Below, piece by piece: positions 6,068 through 7,851 of a stretch of 7,851 nucleotides of DNA. Under the pieces are notes generated by a model. That model had not been told where the DNA came from and ran no database searches. It saw only the letters and a list, made by a program, of their open reading frames with translations. The DNA comes from Candidatus Poribacteria bacterium. GTDB taxonomy: Bacteria; Poribacteria; DTPJ01; WJIO01. The stretch lies in the NCBI GenBank assembly GCA_014730235.1, contig WJIO01000337.1:1-7851 (forward strand), read 5' to 3'. Position 1 is the stretch's first letter, and each line of letters begins with the position of its first letter. The position numbers and the translations under genes are program-made.

Positions 6068-6187
6068 TAGGCTCTTCCGGCTTGAGTGGGGTAAAGATAA
6101 GAAAGTTTTTTATGCTGTCATTCCTGCTTCAAGCTTTTTGAAAAAGCTTGAAGCAGGAATGACAAGCTGAGAGGATTTTCAATACTG
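6068..6187 (-). mobile_element. Copy B: inverted, truncated MITE-like repeat with a 24-bp perfect hairpin
   Basis: Positions 6116-6139 and 6141-6164 are perfect complements of 24 nt around a single G, beginning TGTCATTCCTGCTTCAAGC. The left arm (GGCTCTTCCGG, GTAAAGATAAGAAAGTTT) matches the complement of the right arm of copy C. The right side (AGCTGAGAGGATTTTCAAT) matches the complement of the left arm of copy A. The copy is therefore inverted relative to A and C and loses homology after about 6187. It lies between two convergent genes. The hairpin has no T-run after it on either side, so a classical intrinsic terminator is unlikely, though it could slow polymerase or protect mRNA ends. Confidence 0.75.
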
Positions 6188-6393
6188 CAATATCCCATAT
6201 TTCTACTGATCTCCCGCGTCTGCTGAATATCTCCTGAGCGTCTTGAAAGTTCCGAAGCTTGCTATATACAAAGGAGTATATACCGGCCTTATATTTATGC
6301 ACGCTAAAAAACTTATATGTAATTTCTTTCTTTATTTACCCTTCTATATTATTTGACGCGAAAAACAGATAAAGTGTGACAATTGATTTAATT
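6188..6393. other. AT-rich convergent intergenic stretch without a recognisable gene
   Basis: I see no coding region with a start and ribosome binding site here. The only structure noted is a weak AT-rich hairpin, TATATAC-AAAGGA-GTATATA (6263-6282). No clear intrinsic terminator for either flanking gene is visible. It may contain the decayed outer end of copy B, but I cannot align it. Confidence 0.4.
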
Positions 6394-7623
6394 TTACAGA
6401 CTTTTTAGCCTTTCCCGAGATTCCCTATCATATTTAATGCAGCCGACAGGAACTTGGCCCACCAGTAATTTTGCGCATCCCCGGCATCTGACGCAGTAAT
6501 TGGCTTCACCTGATAATATTCTTTCTATATCCGGATCGGCCAGGGTTTGCCTTCCTATACCTATCAAATCGGCGTAACCTTCCCGGATGGCGTTTTCGCC
6601 GACCTTGCCTATGTCTTTGCCAAATACTGAGAAGCCCGACGCGACAACAGGAAGCCCTAAATCCAGCTTTTTAGCCGTCAGGGAATAGGCCAGGTGATGG
6701 TATTGGGTATATGTAGTTGGATCATCAGCATCAAAAGTCTTTGGTGGTTTTGCCGGTCTTACCCATGTGTCGGCGTTATAGGCTGGAATCCCTGTGGATA
6801 TATTCAGAATATCCACACCCCAGTCAGCCAGCATTTTAAGGGTCTCCAGTGATTCGTCCAGGCTGTGTTCTGAGCTTTCCGGGCCGGTTGTACCTACTCC
6901 CCCGGTGATGGTTTCGCCGCTGGATATAGCGTCGCCCTCATCCATGGAAATTCTCACCATTAAACAGAAATCTGGATCGGTTATCCGCTCTTTTATACCT
7001 TCTATAATCCTTTTCGGGAATCTCAATCGGTTTTCCAGGCTGCCGCCGTATTCCCATTCCCTGTCGTTTGCCGGTCTGGTAATCTGCCCGATAAGATAAC
7101 CGTGACAGAATTTAACGTCTACTCCATCCGCGCCGGAGTCATATACTATCTCTGCTCCCTTGATAAAGGCGTCAATTATCTCATTAATGTCCTCGACTGT
7201 AAGCATTTTCCCCGGTTTATTGTCAAAGCCCTTTGGCTTATAAACTCTAACTACCTGGGATTCCCTTACATCGGGCCGATGGAATTCGCCGCTGATCTGG
7301 CCAGCATGATTAAGCTGATATATAAACAGTGAATCAGGATTGACATTTTTAAATGCCTTTGTAAGTTCACAGATACCTTTTCTATGTTCTTCATCCACCA
7401 TTAGCTGGTTTATCCGGGCCCTGTTATTCCCTACCGATACGGCCTCAACCATTGTTATACCGGCTTTTCCTCTGGCAAGCTTTCTGTATCTGTCCAGGGT
7501 TCTACCGCTGGGAAAACCATCAATCGAGTCGTCGCACTCCATAGGCTGATGGACAAACCGATTTGGCGCGGTGAGGTTGCTGAATGTTATGGGGGTCATT
7601 AAATTTGGATAATTTTGTTCCAT
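6394..7623 (-). CDS. Old-yellow-enzyme-like FMN oxidoreductase with C-terminal Fe-S cysteines, no FAD/NAD domain
   Basis: This 409-residue protein of the NADH:flavin oxidoreductase (Oxidored_FMN, TIM-barrel) family opens with NLMTPITFSNLTAPNRFVHQPM (7-28), the usual FMN-barrel entry. It carries QLNHAGQ (103-109) and CHGYLIGQITRPANDREWEYGGSLENRLRF (173-202), both hallmark segments. At the position of the OYE catalytic pair (HxxN) it has Lys171 and His174, a variant I recall from anaerobe and planctomycete relatives. The barrel closes with VVASG and ADLIGIGRQTLADP (351-364). The tail holds Cys377, Cys380, Cys383 and Cys395 (CX2CX2C-X11-C), resembling the [4Fe-4S] motif of 2,4-dienoyl-CoA reductase and trimethylamine dehydrogenase but one residue shorter. 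The C-terminal flavin/pyridine-nucleotide domain of those enzymes is absent, so electrons probably come from a separate partner. AAGGA lies 7 nt before the ATG. The substrate, probably an enoate, enone or amine, is not predictable. Confidence 0.92.
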   Translation of the reverse strand: MEQNYPNLMTPITFSNLTAPNRFVHQPMECDDSIDGFPSGRTLDRYRKLARGKAGITMVEAVSVGNNRARINQLMVDEEHRKGICELTKAFKNVNPDSLFIYQLNHAGQISGEFHRPDVRESQVVRVYKPKGFDNKPGKMLTVEDINEIIDAFIKGAEIVYDSGADGVDVKFCHGYLIGQITRPANDREWEYGGSLENRLRFPKRIIEGIKERITDPDFCLMVRISMDEGDAISSGETITGGVGTTGPESSEHSLDESLETLKMLADWGVDILNISTGIPAYNADTWVRPAKPPKTFDADDPTTYTQYHHLAYSLTAKKLDLGLPVVASGFSVFGKDIGKVGENAIREGYADLIGIGRQTLADPDIERILSGEANYCVRCRGCAKLLVGQVPVGCIKYDRESRERLKSL

Positions 7624-7648
7624 ATTATATTCCTTGGATTATCTTGAT

Positions 7649-7842
7649 CAAGCATAAAATTTATGTCCGTGAAAACTTTGGCTCTTCCGGTTTGAGTATG
7701 GTAATAATTTGAAGATTTTCTCACCCTGTCATTCCTGCTTTCGCAGGAATGACAGTATATAGAAGTTTCTTATCTTTAACACACTGAACCAGGAAGAACC
7801 AAACTTTATCGCAATAACACACGGACATAAATTTTATGCTTG
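7649..7842 (+). mobile_element. Copy C: complete 194-bp MITE-like repeat
   Basis: Perfect 23-bp terminal inverted repeats lie at 7649-7671 (begins CAAGCATAAAATTTATGTCC) and 7820-7842. Further in, both arms share GGCTCTTCCGG/GGTTCTTCCTGG-like and GTTTGAGTATGG/GTTCAGTGTG-like blocks. The centre is a 13-bp stem, CTGTCATTCCTGC (7726-7738), loop TTTC, complement at 7743-7755. No open frame is present and no target-site duplication is obvious (flanks CTTGAT and GTTATG). It is the most intact copy in the window. Its left end lies 26 bp upstream of the start codon of the flavin reductase gene, so it may affect that gene's promoter; I see no convincing promoter in the remaining 26 bp. Confidence 0.82.
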
Positions 7843-7851
7843 GTTATGTAC

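Noticed and set aside
6116-6164. Classical rho-independent terminator
   Set aside because: The stem is strong, but no run of T follows it on either strand, and its sequence belongs to the dispersed repeat family.
6794-7549. Three plus-strand open frames opposite the flavin reductase
   Set aside because: They are antisense to conserved FMN-barrel motifs and lack ribosome binding sites.
1722-7842. CRISPR array
   Set aside because: The repeats are dispersed, long, internally inverted and kilobases apart, without regular spacers or cas genes.

Overview
The window looks like a piece of chromosome from an uncultured anaerobic bacterium. It carries an O2-sensitive glycyl radical enzyme, a radical SAM protein with extra cysteines, an iron-sulfur old-yellow-enzyme-type reductase and a Tat-exported FAD oxidoreductase. 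The last of these, paired with a small secreted beta-rich protein, reminds me of Planctomycetota, Lentisphaerota and related PVC or sediment lineages. That placement is a weak inference; there is no rRNA or marker gene here.

Layout. On the minus strand, about 1-1616, a two-gene unit encodes a small Sec-exported protein and an overlapping downstream Tat-exported FAD-dependent oxidoreductase that runs off the left edge. A divergent intergenic region (1617-2109) holds a promoter for each direction with a mobile-looking repeat (copy A) between them. On the plus strand, 2110-4769, a glycyl radical enzyme (GTG start) is followed after 17 nt by a protein made of three helix-turn-helix repeats. A solitary repeat arm (copy D) follows, then a strong promoter, a leader of about 155 nt and a radical SAM protein (5076-6062). 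A convergent gap (6063-6393) contains an inverted, truncated repeat (copy B) with a 24-bp perfect hairpin. On the minus strand, 6394-7623, lies an old-yellow-enzyme-like flavin reductase. A complete 194-bp repeat (copy C) closes the window.

Most notable points. (1) The glycyl radical enzyme has an intact glycyl radical loop, but its thiyl loop reads Gly-Cys-Gly-Gln, with Gln where the dehydratases and several decarboxylases have Glu. No glycyl radical activase lies beside it, so I cannot name its substrate. (2) The protein that follows it is a Myb-like R1-R2-R3 arrangement with an exact 46-residue period, a plausible regulator of the same transcript. (3) Four copies of one non-autonomous repeat occur in under 8 kb. 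They have long imperfect terminal inverted repeats, two distinguishable arm types and a TGTCATTCCTGC palindrome core. Two good sigma70-type promoters begin about 16 bp outside repeat ends.

How the genes might work together is open. The enzymes suit anaerobic breakdown or reduction of a small organic compound, with an exported flavoprotein acting outside the cytoplasm, but no shared pathway is proven by the sequence.
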